Part shown: positions 1 through 11,213 of the stretch, piece after piece
Layout: every line of letters begins with the position of its first letter
How positions within the stretch are numbered: position 1 is the stretch's first letter
Made by a program: the position numbers and the translations under genes
Assembly: GCA_010093605.1 (NCBI GenBank)
Contig: MU004182.1
Coordinates: 450,557 to 514,556 of the forward strand
Direction of reading: 5' to 3'
Length of the DNA: 64,000 bases
From: Lophium mytilinum
Taxonomy: Eukaryota > Ascomycota > Dothideomycetes > Mytilinidiales > Mytilinidiaceae
The notes under the pieces: generated by a model
Told to the model about the DNA's origin: nothing
What the model saw: the letters and a program-made list of their open reading frames with translations, nothing else
The model's database searches: none

Positions 1-135
1 TTAATCCTAATCAACCACCATCAACCACCGGGGTCTCTTTCGTTTGAACCCCGTCCTCAATCGCTCCCAATACCACCATCGCTTTCTCCTCTCTACCGTC
101 GCTTTACCTCTCCACCCTCGCTCCCACTAGCCCTC

Positions 136-814
136 ATGATCAGCATGCCGAAGGAAGTCAGCCACCGACCCTCCTCCTCCATCTCTACCACAGCCGCGGC
201 CGGTGGCGCATCCCGGGCAGCCACAACATGGACCACCAAGGACGACGAGACCCTGATGAGCGCCAGAGCCTCAGGGCTGAACTGGCAACCCATTGCTACG
301 AAACACTTCCCTTCCAAAACCGCGAATGCCTGTCGCAAACGCCACGAACGATTGATGGAGCGCAAGAACGCCGAGGACTGGGACGGCGTGAAGCTGGAGA
401 CTCTTGCCATGGAATACATGAACGTGCGGCGCGAGATGTGGACGGTCCTGGCCAACCGGGTGGGCGAGAAGTGGACTATGGTTGAAGCCAAGGTATGTTC
501 TCTCGAAAGACACTCACGAAAACAAACACTAACCCTGGCAGTGCATGGAAAAAGGCCTCAAGAACCTCCAGCAAGCCCATCGTTCCGCGCAGAGGAAGGA
601 GCGAGGTAATTCAGTCGGCGACAGCGGTATCGGTTGTTCGGACGCTGAGCACGAATTAGATGAAGGCCACAGCCATACATCGGAGCTGTCAGACGGCTCG
701 CAGCACCATGGGCATGTACAGCAGGGCGGCTACGCGCTCCCAGGTCAACGTGGCGGCCCCAGCATCCAGTCCATGCTTTCTCTTTCTCCGGCATACCCTC
801 AACCTCCGCAGTAG
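136..814 (+). CDS. Myb/SANT-like DNA-binding protein
   Basis: Two exons, 136-492 and 542-814, joined in phase 0 across a 49-nt intron (gtatgt...ctaaccctggcag), giving about 209 residues. A low-complexity Ser/Thr/Ala N-terminus precedes a Myb-like repeat at about residues 33-75: WTTKDDETL, then NWQPIATKHFP, then a basic RKRHERL helix, which is the classical helix-turn-helix layout. A second, weaker tryptophan-containing segment (MWTVLANRVGEKW) follows, so there may be two tandem SANT repeats. The tail is Gly/Gln/His rich. Small fungal Myb proteins of this type are presumed nuclear DNA-binding proteins; the target is unknown. The intron interrupts the end of the second repeat. The family call is firm and the specific role is unassigned. 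Confidence 0.82.
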
Positions 815-1254
815 TCTTGTTATGTATGTACCAGTACACTACTGGAAGACTATCCGCGCTACGAATTTCTTACTTCTTCATCCGCATTATTTTGTCACCG
901 ACGTCGACACGAATCTTCTTTTGCATACTTTAGGGACGGTTGGGCGGATTTATTTCGTTAGTTAATGTACGATTGCGGCGAAAGGGCGGAGAGCTTCATT
1001 CAACAAGCTTGCACTACACCTAGACTGGACTGGATAGGATCATTGTCACTCCTTGGGTACACCGTCAATACCCCGATATCGATATCATACAGCATAGCAA
1101 ATTGTATTTTGTACGCGCTATACCAATACTGATATGAGCCTGGTCATGTGACTTCAACCCACTCAATGACGATGACAACGATTTTAGCTTCCACCACCTC
1201 TAACCGCGCCGCAGCCTCATTCACCACCACCATGCTCTCCAACGCGCCATTGAC
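815..1254. other. intergenic spacer
   Basis: Holds the 3' flank of the Myb gene and the promoter of the sirtuin gene. A short out-of-frame ATG at 1232 opens a 24-codon reading frame that overlaps the sirtuin start and could act as a leaky upstream ORF. No other feature seen. Confidence 0.5.
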
Positions 1255-2484
1255 ATGCCCTTATTGCGCGTCCCCTATACCGACCCTCTCCCACCACCCC
1301 ACATAATACCCCGGACTGCAGCGACTGTCTCGGGCGCAATCGGATGTCTCACAGACTTCCTAACCGCGCCGCCATCTAAAAACCTCAAACTCGACACCGC
1401 CCGTAATGACCGCACGGTCTTGCTGTCCGGCGCAGGCATCTCGGTAGCATCAGGCCTTGCAGATTATAGAGGCACAAATGGGACGTACACTCTGAACCGG
1501 ACATATAGACCCGTATATTATAACGAGTTCACCTCCAACCATGAAGCACGGAAACGATACTGGGCGCGAAGTTACCTAGGCTGGACGAACCTGCACAAGG
1601 CGCGGCCAAACATCGCCCACAAAGCCGTCGCTCGACTAGGAGAATTGGGCGTGATAAGCAGCTGCATCACACAAAGTACGCCGTGCATCCCCACGCGTCC
1701 CTCACACATACACCTACTCTAACAACCATACACAGACGTCGACTCCTTCCACCCCATCGCCCACCCCGCCCTCCGCACCACCGAGCTCCACGGCTACCTC
1801 CGCGCCCTCGTCTGCCTCACCTGCCGCACCGAGTACCCCCGCACCGCCTTCCAGACCCAGCTCTCCACCCTCAACCCCGCCTGGGCCGCTTTCCTGGCCG
1901 AGGTCCTTGCGTCCGGCGCGCTGGATACTGAAGACCCCGCCCAGCGCCGCGCGCGCGGGCTGAAGACGAACCCGGACGGTGACGTCGATATCCCCGGCGC
2001 GCCGTATAGCACGTTCCGCTACCCAGCATGTCCTACCTGCCTTGCGGCTGGCACCGCGGGCGTGAAGGTTGATAGCGATGGCGGATGGGCGGCAGACTCG
2101 ACGGGGGGCGTGCTGAAGCCGGCTGTGGTTATGTTTGGGGAGAGTATACCGCAGGCGACGAAGATAGCGGCGGAGGAGGCGGTGGATGGGGCGAGTCGGG
2201 TGTTGGTGGTGGGTAGTAGTTTGGCGACGTATTCGGCGTGGCGGTTGGTGAAGCGGGCGAGGGAGAACGGGATGCCGATTGGGGTTCTGAATATTGGGGG
2301 TGTGAGGGGGGAGGAGGTGTTTTTTGGAGGGGTGGGCGAGGTGAATACGGGGAGGGAGGCGGTGAGGGCGAGTGTGGATGCCGGGGAGGTGTTGCCCGCG
2401 GTGGTGAGGATGGTGGAGGAGATGAGGGGGTTTAAAGGGTTGAGGGAGGAGATGAAGATGGATAGGGAGAAGGGCGTTGCGTAG
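1255..2484 (+). CDS. SIR2-family NAD-dependent protein deacylase (SIRT4-like, class II)
   Basis: Exons 1255-1675 and 1736-2484, with a 60-nt intron that splits an Asn codon and restores the invariant TQNVDSFH motif; about 389 residues. NAD-binding GAGIS lies at residues 59-63, followed by ASGLADYRG. The catalytic His is in ELHG at about 159. Two zinc-binding CxxC pairs (CLTC near 167 and CPTC further on) and the late GSSLATYSAW and LNIGG segments are all present, so the enzyme should be active. The family removes acyl groups from lysine using NAD+. The ELHGYLRAL/NPDGDVDIP pattern matches the fungal class II group, often mitochondrial, although no strong presequence is visible here. The last third is unusually rich in GGG/GAG codons. 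Confidence 0.93.
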
Positions 2485-3775
2485 GTAGGTGGGTAGGTAG
2501 CTATAACGGCATCTAAAAGATGATTGTGTCTTTTTCTGAGCTTTTTATTTCACGGCCTCGTGTTTCGGTTGTGGAGAACTTTTCATCTAGATTTCGCATC
2601 CTTCAGGTGCGCCGGGAAACCGATGAAGACCAAAGGACGCCGTTGAACCTACACCATCAAAAAGATCCAGCAAGGTAGTGAGTGAGAAACAGCTATCGTT
2701 CCAACCGTAAGAAAATCTTCTATTTCATACTCTCTTCCAGCACACGCGGACACCACGTGCTTCCTAGTTCCCAATTACCAACCAAATACAAAAGATCGCA
2801 CCGCCCGAAAGCATTCTCTTTGCTAGAGGTCAGACACTGTTGGAGGATTAAAAGGCTTGAATTCGACATCGCATGCGCGTTTGAAAATTCGGACTTGCCG
2901 ACCTCATGGCTGCTGCGGAGCAAGTTGGCTAAAGGCTGGAGATTATGTTGGGGAGCAAACTCGTCTGCGTCCAGCCTCCATGGTGGAGGAGTAGTCGGAG
3001 GGTGCTTAGACAGTGATGATGCTGTACACCAAAAGTAGGGTTGGTGAAAAGTGTTGCTAATGAATAGTGGTAGTTAAGAAAGGCGCGAGTTGGTGTTGAG
3101 ATGGGGAGCTGGAGATTAGAAAGGGAGTGTGCTGGTGGTGACCATCAAAACGGGGTGGGTGGCAGCGACTCCTCCAGTCATCAGCTGTCTCAGAGTCGGC
3201 TTCTGACCAGCGTCCGCTGTCTTCAGACCAGACTCTACCACCCAGTCCAAAGACATCGTAGAAGTCTGTACACTTTGTTGCAAAACCTCCACCCACCCAT
3301 GAAGAAAAGTTCCATGAGCGATGGGGAGGGAGATTTTATACCCAGCGGAAGTTAGCCGCACGTGATGGGGAGGCATATCACGCGGTGACACAAACGCCAG
3401 CGTGCCTATCTCCATGGGACTCTGCTTTTCTTTTATTTTAACGCCATATTCATCTTCCACATCTTCGTGTCTTCACACTTACAACTCAGAAATGACTGCA
3501 GGGGAGTGTTTTTCTAAACCCGACTCAAACGACCTATGCCACGTTGTTTCTGCGTTTACGTATGCTACCTCTTAACAAGCCTTGCATTCTGCGGAACCTT
3601 TTCTAGCTACGCTTACTTCTTTTGCTTTGTCTCATATCGCTTTTCTGTATCTCACTCCGATACTCACTTGCCGGTCAGCCATAGAAGACCGACATCTAAG
3701 AACGGTTCAAGCAAAACATAGGTAGACCACCAACCTTCCGAATACTAGACCGAAGACGAAGCAGAGGAGAAAAGC
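2485..3775. other. gene-poor spacer
   Basis: Only short reading frames on both strands, none with recognisable domains or splice partners. I see no supported gene. The last 60 bases are the 5' flank of the coiled-coil gene. Confidence 0.4.
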
Positions 3776-4357
3776 ATGAATCCCCCGACAACCCCTAATG
3801 TCAGTAGGAGGCCGTCCCCAGCCTCGCCAAGCTCCATAATCACAGTCATCCGATGGAGAGCACCTGCCGTGGTGCCTCAAAACGATGGAACAGAACCCCT
3901 CTCGTCGTCCGCGCCTCGCGAAGTTCCCGCAGAAGAAGAACCAAGAAACGAAAGTCCTCAAACTTCTTCAAGCCCCCACAACGACAACGTCAACCCTGAA
4001 CACCCTTCTCCCTCAGCTCCCTCAGAGACAGCAAGTTGGTGGGACAGCCAGCTTGTCGCATGGCTACAAGCAAAGAAAGCCCTAAAAGAAAAAGTGGAAA
4101 AACTGAGAGAGGAAATGGCAAAACTGAGAGATGAAATCGTAAGATTGAAAATGGAGAAAGAGGATTTGAAGAGGGAGAATCATGAGTTGGAAGATCATGG
4201 TAACTACATGCAGGGGGTAAGAAAGGGATTGTGGAATGATACTATAGAGGGGGATTACCAACTCAGAAAAGCGAGGAAGGAGGTAACGGAGTTAAGGGGG
4301 AGGCTCGAGAAGATGGAAGGAGAGAGAGAGAAGCAAGCGGAGAGTCGAGATGCCTAG
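3776..4357 (+). CDS. orphan coiled-coil protein
   Basis: A single exon of 193 codons. The first 80 residues are Pro/Ser/Glu rich and probably disordered. After a short WWDSQLVAWLQ segment, residues of about 100-190 form a heptad-like, Lys/Glu-rich coiled coil (KKALKEKVEKLREEM, then several similar heptads). There is no transmembrane segment and no known domain. It resembles in style, not in sequence, the coiled-coil stalks of the membrane protein family found further along the window. Function unknown. Confidence 0.55.
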   Translation: MNPPTTPNVSRRPSPASPSSIITVIRWRAPAVVPQNDGTEPLSSSAPREVPAEEEPRNESPQTSSSPHNDNVNPEHPSPSAPSETASWWDSQLVAWLQAKKALKEKVEKLREEMAKLRDEIVRLKMEKEDLKRENHELEDHGNYMQGVRKGLWNDTIEGDYQLRKARKEVTELRGRLEKMEGEREKQAESRDA

Positions 4358-4607
4358 ATAATAGGCGGGTTCGTTGGGAGAGGTGGGAAATGGGAGGTTA
4401 CCACTTTGATGACGAGAGAAGATGTCGAAGTGGCCCGAATTTGGAGCTATTTCTACGTTTTTACGCACAAAGAAAGTGCCTGTACAGCGATAGGTAAATC
4501 TAAAATTGATCGAGAGGTACTATGGCGAGACTAGTAGGTATGAGAAAGAACATTATAAGAGCAAGCAAGCATTTCAGAACCAAAACGCCCCCCAAAAACA
4601 TCCGCAG

Positions 4608-4956
4608 CATCGATGCAATGCAACCCATGCACCGTCTTGTTTAAGAATCTGAAACCCCTTCTTCTAAATCTTCGTCTCGGTACCTGCTAATACTACGCTC
4701 TCTAATGTTAGCTCCCACCTATCCAATCCTGGTCCATCCACCGCATTCCTTTCTGAAGTTTGCCGCAATAAGATTGCTGTCGATAGTTATCGTTTAAGAG
4801 CGGATGTGCACCTCGGTGGTGCCGCCACGATGCCAGGTAGCAAGCAGCACACCGCAGCGACCGCACTTGTGCTGGACATCCTTGAGCGAGTTCATGAGGT
4901 AGGGAATGCAGCCTAAGCAGACGAGACAGCAGAGACCGAGAGCCCAAGCGCTGAAC
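4608..4956 (-). pseudogene. LITAF-domain fragment (copy 1)
   Basis: The minus strand encodes a run with ALGLCCLVCLGCIPYLMNSL, then HKCGRCG, then LATWH, ending at a stop at 4794. This is the second half of a LITAF (SIMPLE) domain: the hydrophobic membrane-associating helix and the C-terminal zinc knuckle. The N-terminal CxxC knuckle is not found upstream. The obvious upstream donor/acceptor pair joins out of frame, so I read it as a decayed or truncated gene. A homologous copy lies on the opposite strand at about 55967-56317, and similarity runs past the stop codon into 3' sequence. LITAF proteins act at endosomal and lysosomal membranes. Confidence 0.6.
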
Positions 4957-5189
4957 ATTCCGTTAGCTTCTCTCCTCCTCAATTTCGGCTCAGGCATGAA
5001 CGTACTGGGTGTTTTCGGAGATGCTGGTTGCCCCAAAGAAGACGAGGCAGTTTGAAATTGACTCGGGACAGACTCTCCGTTGGCGGATATTCCGGCCAAG
5101 CTGCGTTGGCAGTTGGATGTCGGGATGCTCGGCCTTTATTGCAGGTGTTAGCGCCATTCAGATCAAGTATTCCTAGAGGTATACTCTCA

Positions 5190-5375
5190 GGAATTACAAT
5201 TCTGTTAGATTTATATCTAGCAAATCCATTGCCGCCAGTTGCGGAGGAGGCGTAGGGTCCTCAGGCGGCGACCATGTAGTCGATGGTGGCCATGTAGATG
5301 GCGAGGTTGGCCATGCCGATGAGAATGGAGATGGCCAACGGCACGGCCCAGGGGATTGGCGGGCCCAGGAGCACT
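5190..5375 (-). pseudogene. MFS transporter relic
   Basis: Read on the minus strand, this stretch gives PWAVPLAISILIGMANL, then YMATIDYMVAA, an in-frame TGA where Tyr is expected, then GPYASSATGGNGFAR. This is the conserved tenth/eleventh-helix region of DHA1-type major facilitator transporters, normally reading AAYGPYxxSAxxGN. Sequence either side does not continue the protein. It is a short broken remnant unrelated in position to the intact MFS gene at 25.1 kb. Confidence 0.55.
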
Positions 5376-5399
5376 GTCGTCGTTGTCGATTAAGATCAG

Positions 5400-5535
5400 A
5401 TCGTTACTGTCACGGAATAAGGAGCTGTAGGCCGTGTACGTGGGGTATTGGATGAAGATGATGTAGCAAAGAGGGAGGTCTGGAGGAAGGTGAGTTTATA
5501 TATAAGGTGTCGTGCGCCTGCCGTAGCCCTCATCG
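5400..5535. repeat. diverged duplicated segment (copy 1 of 2)
   Basis: Shares a discontinuous but clear similarity with 30495-30655 on the same strand: a CACGGAA.AAGGAG block, a GTGTACRYG...GATGATG block, then a terminal CTGTCGTAGCCCTC/CCTGACA block. It contains no intact reading frame here. It adjoins the MFS relic and may be part of the same decayed locus. Confidence 0.45.
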
Positions 5536-6353
5536 CTACTCCCTGACAGTTGCGGCAATAGGCGGATTGATAGCGCTACTTTTCAGTTTGCTTGATGCTT
5601 TTAAAGAACGAAAGAAGGCTAATATTGGTAGTACATAAGAGATGAGATAAGAATGATGAGTCGGCGTCTTTACCTTTGTAGGACGATCTTGAGAGCATGC
5701 CTGTCTTAAAAATATAACCGACTCAAGACAATCCTATCTTGAAAACGTCACTGTCTGGAAACGTCCTCATACCGGGAACATGCTCTTCGGGAAAGCTCGC
5801 TTGTCGGGATTTAGGACTGCTCCTTGGTTGAGTGGTGCTGGTTTCAGTTCTGCTGCGCCGTCGGTGAAATGCCAATAATAATCTTCCTGCCGTCCTCTAG
5901 CGTACTTCCAACGGCTCGGAGATTTTGGGAATAAGCAGTTGATGTAGAGAAGTAGGGATATATGGAATGAGAAACCGATAGATCAAGTTAGCGCTTTTAA
6001 GAGTGGAGTCTTAGTGGGAGCAGCTTGAATCACACTTTTGACCAAAGAGTAGAGATATAGACTTGCAGGAGTGATGAGGACAAACCGAGTAAACGTATAT
6101 GAGATTCAGGGGATAAATACGAACAGCAGCAGAAGCATCGTGGGAGTCTATATTAGCCCTCCGCGATGCACTAATATTTTCCTATCATATGGGCGCATCC
6201 TAATACAGTTCCTTGATCCGCCAACCATAGCAAACGCCTCGCTGAAACCGAGGACCCAATAAGCAAGACTCCAACCCAGAGCTGGAGTGTGGTACCCTAA
6301 CTCCAATTTTAACAAAGGCCGTATGTTAACTCACGATCGAACACGAGCGCACT
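5536..6353. other. gene-free stretch
   Basis: No coding signal. Around 5725-5820 there are loosely repeated GGGAAMRTSCTC-like units (GTCTGGAAACGTCC, CCGGGAACATGCTC, CGGGAAAGCTCGC). The rest is unremarkable spacer and the 3' flank of the phosphatase gene. Confidence 0.35.
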
Positions 6354-8101
6354 CTACGGCGGGGCAATGACTCTTCCAGAATCCACAATAACCTGCTCAT
6401 CGAGCCGCTTCTCCGTCTCTCCGTACTCGACCCTCTTCCAAGTCGAGATCCTGGCCTCGTTCGCATCGACTTCGAACACGCGGATGCGGCGATGATACCA
6501 CTCGTCTCGGCCATATCCTCCAAAACCAACGCCACCGGCATAACACATCCACAGCTCCGGATCGTCGGACTTGTCGTTCTTGGCAAGGGCACAGTAGTCG
6601 TTGACATGATCGTGGCCGCACGAAACCGCCTTGACGCCTTCTTCGACTAGAGCATCCTTGAAGTGTGTATTGAAGCGTGGTGCCATAGGGGTTTCTCCCC
6701 ATTTACCGACTATCATGTTCTTTTCGTTCGTGTACTCAGGCAGGGGAATATGGATAAAAGCCATATCGAGGTGGATGTGAGTGTACTGCTTGTGGCCATT
6801 CGACTTCTTGAGGGTTTGCGCTGTATCCTTGAACCACTGGATTTGCTTAGGTTTGAGCCAGTCGTAGCCGGGATACAGGCGCTCATCGGGCGAACCGCTG
6901 TGAGTATCGAGGAAGTAGAGGGTCAGAGCCGAGTGTTTGTTGTTGCCGTGGGCGAGGACTTCGACATAGTAGTTACCAATGCCCTCGATAGTATTGGAAC
7001 CAGTTGCAGCGAGAGAGTAAGGTAGAGACTCGATCAGGGACATAAGGGCGTCCCGAGGGAGAGAACCTGTATCATCGTGATTCCCCCAAATAGTGGCATA
7101 AGGAATGTGGTGTTTGGCGAGAAGTTCGGCGATCTTGAACAAGGCCTGCATAATGTTAGAGCGTCGGGAAACATGGAGTGGGATAAACTAACAGTTTGAG
7201 CGTCTGGAGCCGTCTCCCCGTTTACTATGTCTCCAGAAAGAACTACCATGTCAGGCTTTTCGTCAACTATGGCCTTGGCCACGAACTCGAGGGTTCTAGG
7301 GTCGGCATCGCATTTTGCAAACTCTTTAGTCTTTGGGTTTGCGTCTCTGCAGACACCTAATCCAGTGCTGAGATGGAGGTCAGAAACCTGCATGATCTTG
7401 AACTTGCCATCTTTTCCGATTCTGGGGACCGGTTTCGAGAATGGCTTGGGGCTTCCTCGGCGAATGGTCAGTCGGGCCTCGTGAATCTCTCCAGCTGTGT
7501 CCAGCTGCAACGCGTTGTCCTTGATTTCCCAGCCCGGGCGCGGTTCGACAGCATCTGCACCGAATAAAACGTCAACTGCAGTCACGACATTGGTAGAGTC
7601 GGCGGCGTGTCGCTTGGCCGTCCGTTTCAGCCAAATTCCAGCAGGACGAGCCTCCCATCTATGAGCCGCCTCATCTTTTTCGCCCACTGCAGGATCTAGG
7701 CGTCCGATCCTAACGTCCTCAATGACTCGGTCATCCTCCTTCAGCTCTTCTTCTCGCTTGCGTTTGATGTGGACGTATGCGCCAGAGACCCAGCCGGTGC
7801 TGAGGTAGAGATCCTTCTCGATGCGGTGCCATTCGTTGGCGTCAAGCTTGCAAGATCCTAGCGGGTTGAGGCTTGAACATGTTTGGACGGTTATGTCGGT
7901 GATGACGAGACCTTCATGGTGGAGAGGGAGGTGGCTGTGAATGGACTGAGGGAGAACGCGGTAACGAGTGTCTAGGAAGAACACCAAGAATAGAATAATG
8001 GTGGCGAAGATACCAAGCTGAATGCTAGCGCGAACCTTTGAAGATGTTAGCATTCTGGTCTGCTCGGAGAAGTTTGCTCAACATACAATCCGTCGCGTCA
8101 T
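6354..8101 (-). CDS. DCR2-type calcineurin-like metallophosphatase
   Basis: Three exons on the minus strand: 8101-8087 (15 nt, MTRRI), 8035-7193 and 7145-6354, about 549 residues. I prefer the tiny first exon over the ATG at 8053 because it has a consensus donor (gtatgt) and branch site (ctaac), and it yields the basic start expected before the membrane anchor IQLGIFATIILFLVFFL. Catalytic metal-binding motifs are intact: VSDLH, SGDIVNG, GNHDD and GHDH. DCR2 proteins are membrane-anchored Ser/Thr phosphatases. Yeast Dcr2 dephosphorylates Sic1 and Ire1, which tempers the cell cycle and the unfolded protein response. The enzymatic domain is at residues of about 215-500. Function by homology; substrates here unknown. 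Confidence 0.88.
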
Positions 8102-8663
8102 GGTTGCTGAGGGTGCCCTCGCTCGGGGGTGCCTGCGGGGAATGCGGAGGTGGTGTTCACTAGCTATGGACTTGTCAGATGCGCTCGTGGAAGCCGCTCG
8201 CCATCCTAGTTGATGACTAGGTAGAGATGCAGGTTAGATAGCACGGTGACGGCACGGTTTGGTGACGGCAACTGGCGAAGGTTGGTGTTTGTCGTTCGAG
8301 TGTGGTCGAGGTTGCGTTTCCCTAGAAATCTGGCGTCCTGTCTTCCGAGTCACGCTAGCGCGAAATGCATGCTGGCGATCATACCAGGGTAACTGGGGAA
8401 AAGCTGCGTGGAACAAAAGTGGCAGTCTAAGACCGGGCATGCATAGTATACTCGCGAGAACTATCAAATTCAAGTTGTGATATTTGAATAGATAACCTAA
8501 CGCAGTGTGAAGCTACTGCACTTCGTTTATATAAAGTATGTAACGCAATATAAATATCGAGGTATGAAGTGTGGGATGAAACTTCGTGGACTGCCACTTT
8601 TATGTCAAGGAAACCTGACTACATGAGAAATAAATCGAGCCCTCCAGGTCAACCATCGAGAGC
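8102..8663. other. divergent promoter region between DCR2-like and TRM61-like genes
   Basis: Head-to-head intergenic region of about 560 bp. No reading frame is convincing. It must contain both promoters; I see no clear regulatory motif. Confidence 0.4.
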
Positions 8664-10064
8664 ATGAAAGCCTTATTACGAATCCCCACAACAACGCGTA
8701 GAAGCCTCCTGGCACAAAGAACGAGGCCGAACGCAGTGTGCCAACAATGCTGCCGCCAGCTCACCACCCATGGAAAAGTGTTTGAAGGTCCTGATATACT
8801 CCCAATTACCTACGCATCCTGCTAACAGCTTCATAGAAGGCGATATCGTCTTGCTGCGCGGCAAGCGCGATGGCCCGTCCGACGGCCTCCTCTCCAAGCC
8901 CCTAGATCCCTCCAAGACGATGTCTATAAATACAGGACGCGGCGAAGTCCCCCACTCCAACATCATCGGCAAGCGTATTCGAGACATTGTCTTAGCAAAA
9001 AAGGGCCACGAGTTCCGCGTCTATGAGCCAACGCTTGCAGAGTACGTCCGATTGACTCCGCGCGTAGTCACACCCGTGCGTGTTTAGGATCATTCTTCCT
9101 ACCATACTCTCCCAATCGCAGCTGATTGTAAAATTAGATATATCCCAGCGATGCGAACATCATCGTGTCCCTCCTGGACATACACGTCACTCCTCCCTCC
9201 GGATCTAACGAGGATGCCCCACCGCTCGAGATCCTCGAAGCTGGCACTGGACATGGTGCATTGACACTCCACCTTTCGCGAGCAATTCACGCCGCGAATC
9301 CTGCACTACCAAACCTACAATCTACTTCCACGGGCCTTAGAGAGGGAGAAGATCCAGAAAAACTAGCCGAATCAATCGTCGAATCCAACAATGCCAGCCT
9401 GGAAGCATGGAAGCAACAACGCCGAGCCGTCGTCCACACCCTAGATATCTCGAAGGAGTTCCAGTCGCATGCGCGGAAGGTCGTGCGTAACTTCCGGAAA
9501 GGGATATATGCTGGCAATGTCGACTTCCATGTCGGCGATGTCTCCGCCTGGGTAGCGTCTGAGATGAAGGCGCGCAACACAACGGAGCCCTTCCTGTCGC
9601 ACATCTTCCTGGACTTGCCCTCAGCCGATTCCCACCTCGCGAATGTAGCACCAGCGCTGCATGTTGATGGGATACTTGCCGTATTCAATCCGAGTATCAC
9701 GCAGATTGCGGAGTGCGTTGAGATCATCCGCACCCAGAAGCTGCCGTATGTGCTAGATCAGGTGGTTGAGCTGGGTGCTACGGCTACAATGCGGCAATGG
9801 GACGTTCGGTCTGTTAGACCACGCTCTGTTTTCAAGAAGGCGGCTTTGTCGCAGGCCAGTGAAACCTCTGAAGCGTCTTCGGACGAGGCGAGTCAAGATG
9901 AGGCAGTCGAGGGGCATGCTTCGAGAGATGGGGAGCTCGAGGACAATATGGCCAAGACTAAATCCGACTACGCTATGGTGTGTCGTCCGAAGGTTGGGGA
10001 AAGGGTTGTTGGTGGCGGCTTTCTTGGCTTGTGGAGACGCATGCGATCTTCTGGAGAGGAGTGA
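8664..10064 (+). CDS. tRNA (adenine-58-N1) methyltransferase-like protein, mitochondrial type
   Basis: Exons 8664-8787, 8837-9075 and 9138-10064, about 429 residues. The ATG at 8664 supplies a basic, Arg/Ser/Thr-rich N-terminus (MKALLRIPTTTRRSLLAQR) typical of a mitochondrial presequence. Its first intron (gtcctg...gctaacagcttcatag) restores the reading through FEEGDIVLLRGK. The TRM61/GCD14 features follow: GKRIRDIVLAKKG, PTLAEYV, the SAM-binding LEAGTGHGALTLHL, VGDV, and a FLDLPSAD catalytic-pocket segment. The family methylates N1 of A58 in the T-loop of tRNA. The C-terminus is acidic and Ser rich and may be disordered. No TRM6 partner is in the window. Confidence 0.85.
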
Positions 10065-10504
10065 GTGAGGCTTAAGATTTGTATTGTAGTTGTGTGTATC
10101 ATTGTGTCCCAGCGGCTATCTGGGCATGTACCAATTATGCTTTTCAAGCATTCGTAAAATATAACGACGTTGACCAGCATCACCTGTGCCTGCAGGCTTG
10201 CCCCGTTTCTCTATCTGCCGATTCCCCTACTCTCTCCACATCGGATGCTGCGATTCCCATTTTGAGAGTCAAAGCTGTCAACCATGTATAAAAGTTTGCA
10301 AAGTAGGACAGGTCAATATTATAAACCGAGGAGATATGGTTGTCCACGTGACCTTATAGTACAGCCAATCAACGCGTTCTCCCCGCCGATGCAGACTTCC
10401 GCTCGCATGCCCCGCGACGTCAACAAACACCACAACTTCATCTCTCTCTCTCCAATCCACTACTACCACAACCCCACAACAGAAACACAATCGCAAACCC
10501 TATA

Positions 10505-11213
10505 ATGCCCGCCTCAACCTCGCGCACCCCCTCCCCCGCGCCCGCCCCGCCAACCGCCGACTCCCCCGGGCCCAAAGCCACCCGCCTGATCTCCATCTTC
10601 ACGCAATCCGTCGACGCGACCCTCGCCAAATGCTCATACAAAAGCTTCGCCGCCTGCTTCCCCACAGCCGCCAAATACGTGCCGGAGTCGCTGGACGCGC
10701 TCTGGCGCAACTTTACGGGCCAATTGGGGAGTGTGTGGAAGGCCGAGTTTGAGGCGATCTTGAAGGAGAGGGAGGTGGTGAAGAGTCTGAATGGGCTGGA
10801 TGATGCGGTGGGGGAGGCGAGGAAGAGGATGGAGAGGGAGGGGGGAGAGGGGGAGGTGCCTGTGCCGTGAGTCGCGTACCCCTACCATTTCAGTTGAAGA
10901 GGTGGGACGAAGCTAATTTTGGGTGTTGGATAGGCCGCATACGCTTCCGCCCTCGACGTTGCATCTTGCGCATCTGATGCCTTTCCTGGAAGAACATACA
11001 GCGATTTTGGATACGCAGCTTGCGGAGACACAGACGAAGAATCGGGAATTAGCCGACGAGGTTATTGGCCAGAGGAAGGAGATTGAGAGCCTGTTGAGGG
11101 GACTTGAGAGCGTGATAAGAGATCTGGAGACTTCTGCGCAGTTGATGGGGGCGGAGGAGGTGCAGGGGCTTGGCGCGGAGGTTAGGGAGATTGAGGGGGG
11201 GATGAAGAAGTGA
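10505..11213 (+). CDS. nnf1: kinetochore protein Nnf1 (MIND/Mis12 complex)
   Basis: Exons 10505-10866 and 10934-11213 joined across a 67-nt intron (gtgagt...ttggatag), about 213 residues. After a Pro/Ser/Ala-rich leader, residues of about 25-110 match the Nnf1 signature: TLAKCSYKSFAACFP, then WRNFTGQLGSVWKAEFEAIL and KEREVVKSLNGLDD. The second exon begins PHTLPPSTL and continues as a coiled coil (HTAILDTQLAETQTKNREL), as in Nnf1/PMF1. Nnf1 pairs with Mtw1 in the MIND complex, linking inner kinetochore to the Ndc80 complex. Length agrees with fungal Nnf1. Confidence 0.85.

Noticed and set aside
3057-3460. Overlapping reading frames on both strands
   Set aside because: Low-complexity translations without domains or splice partners; not supported as genes.
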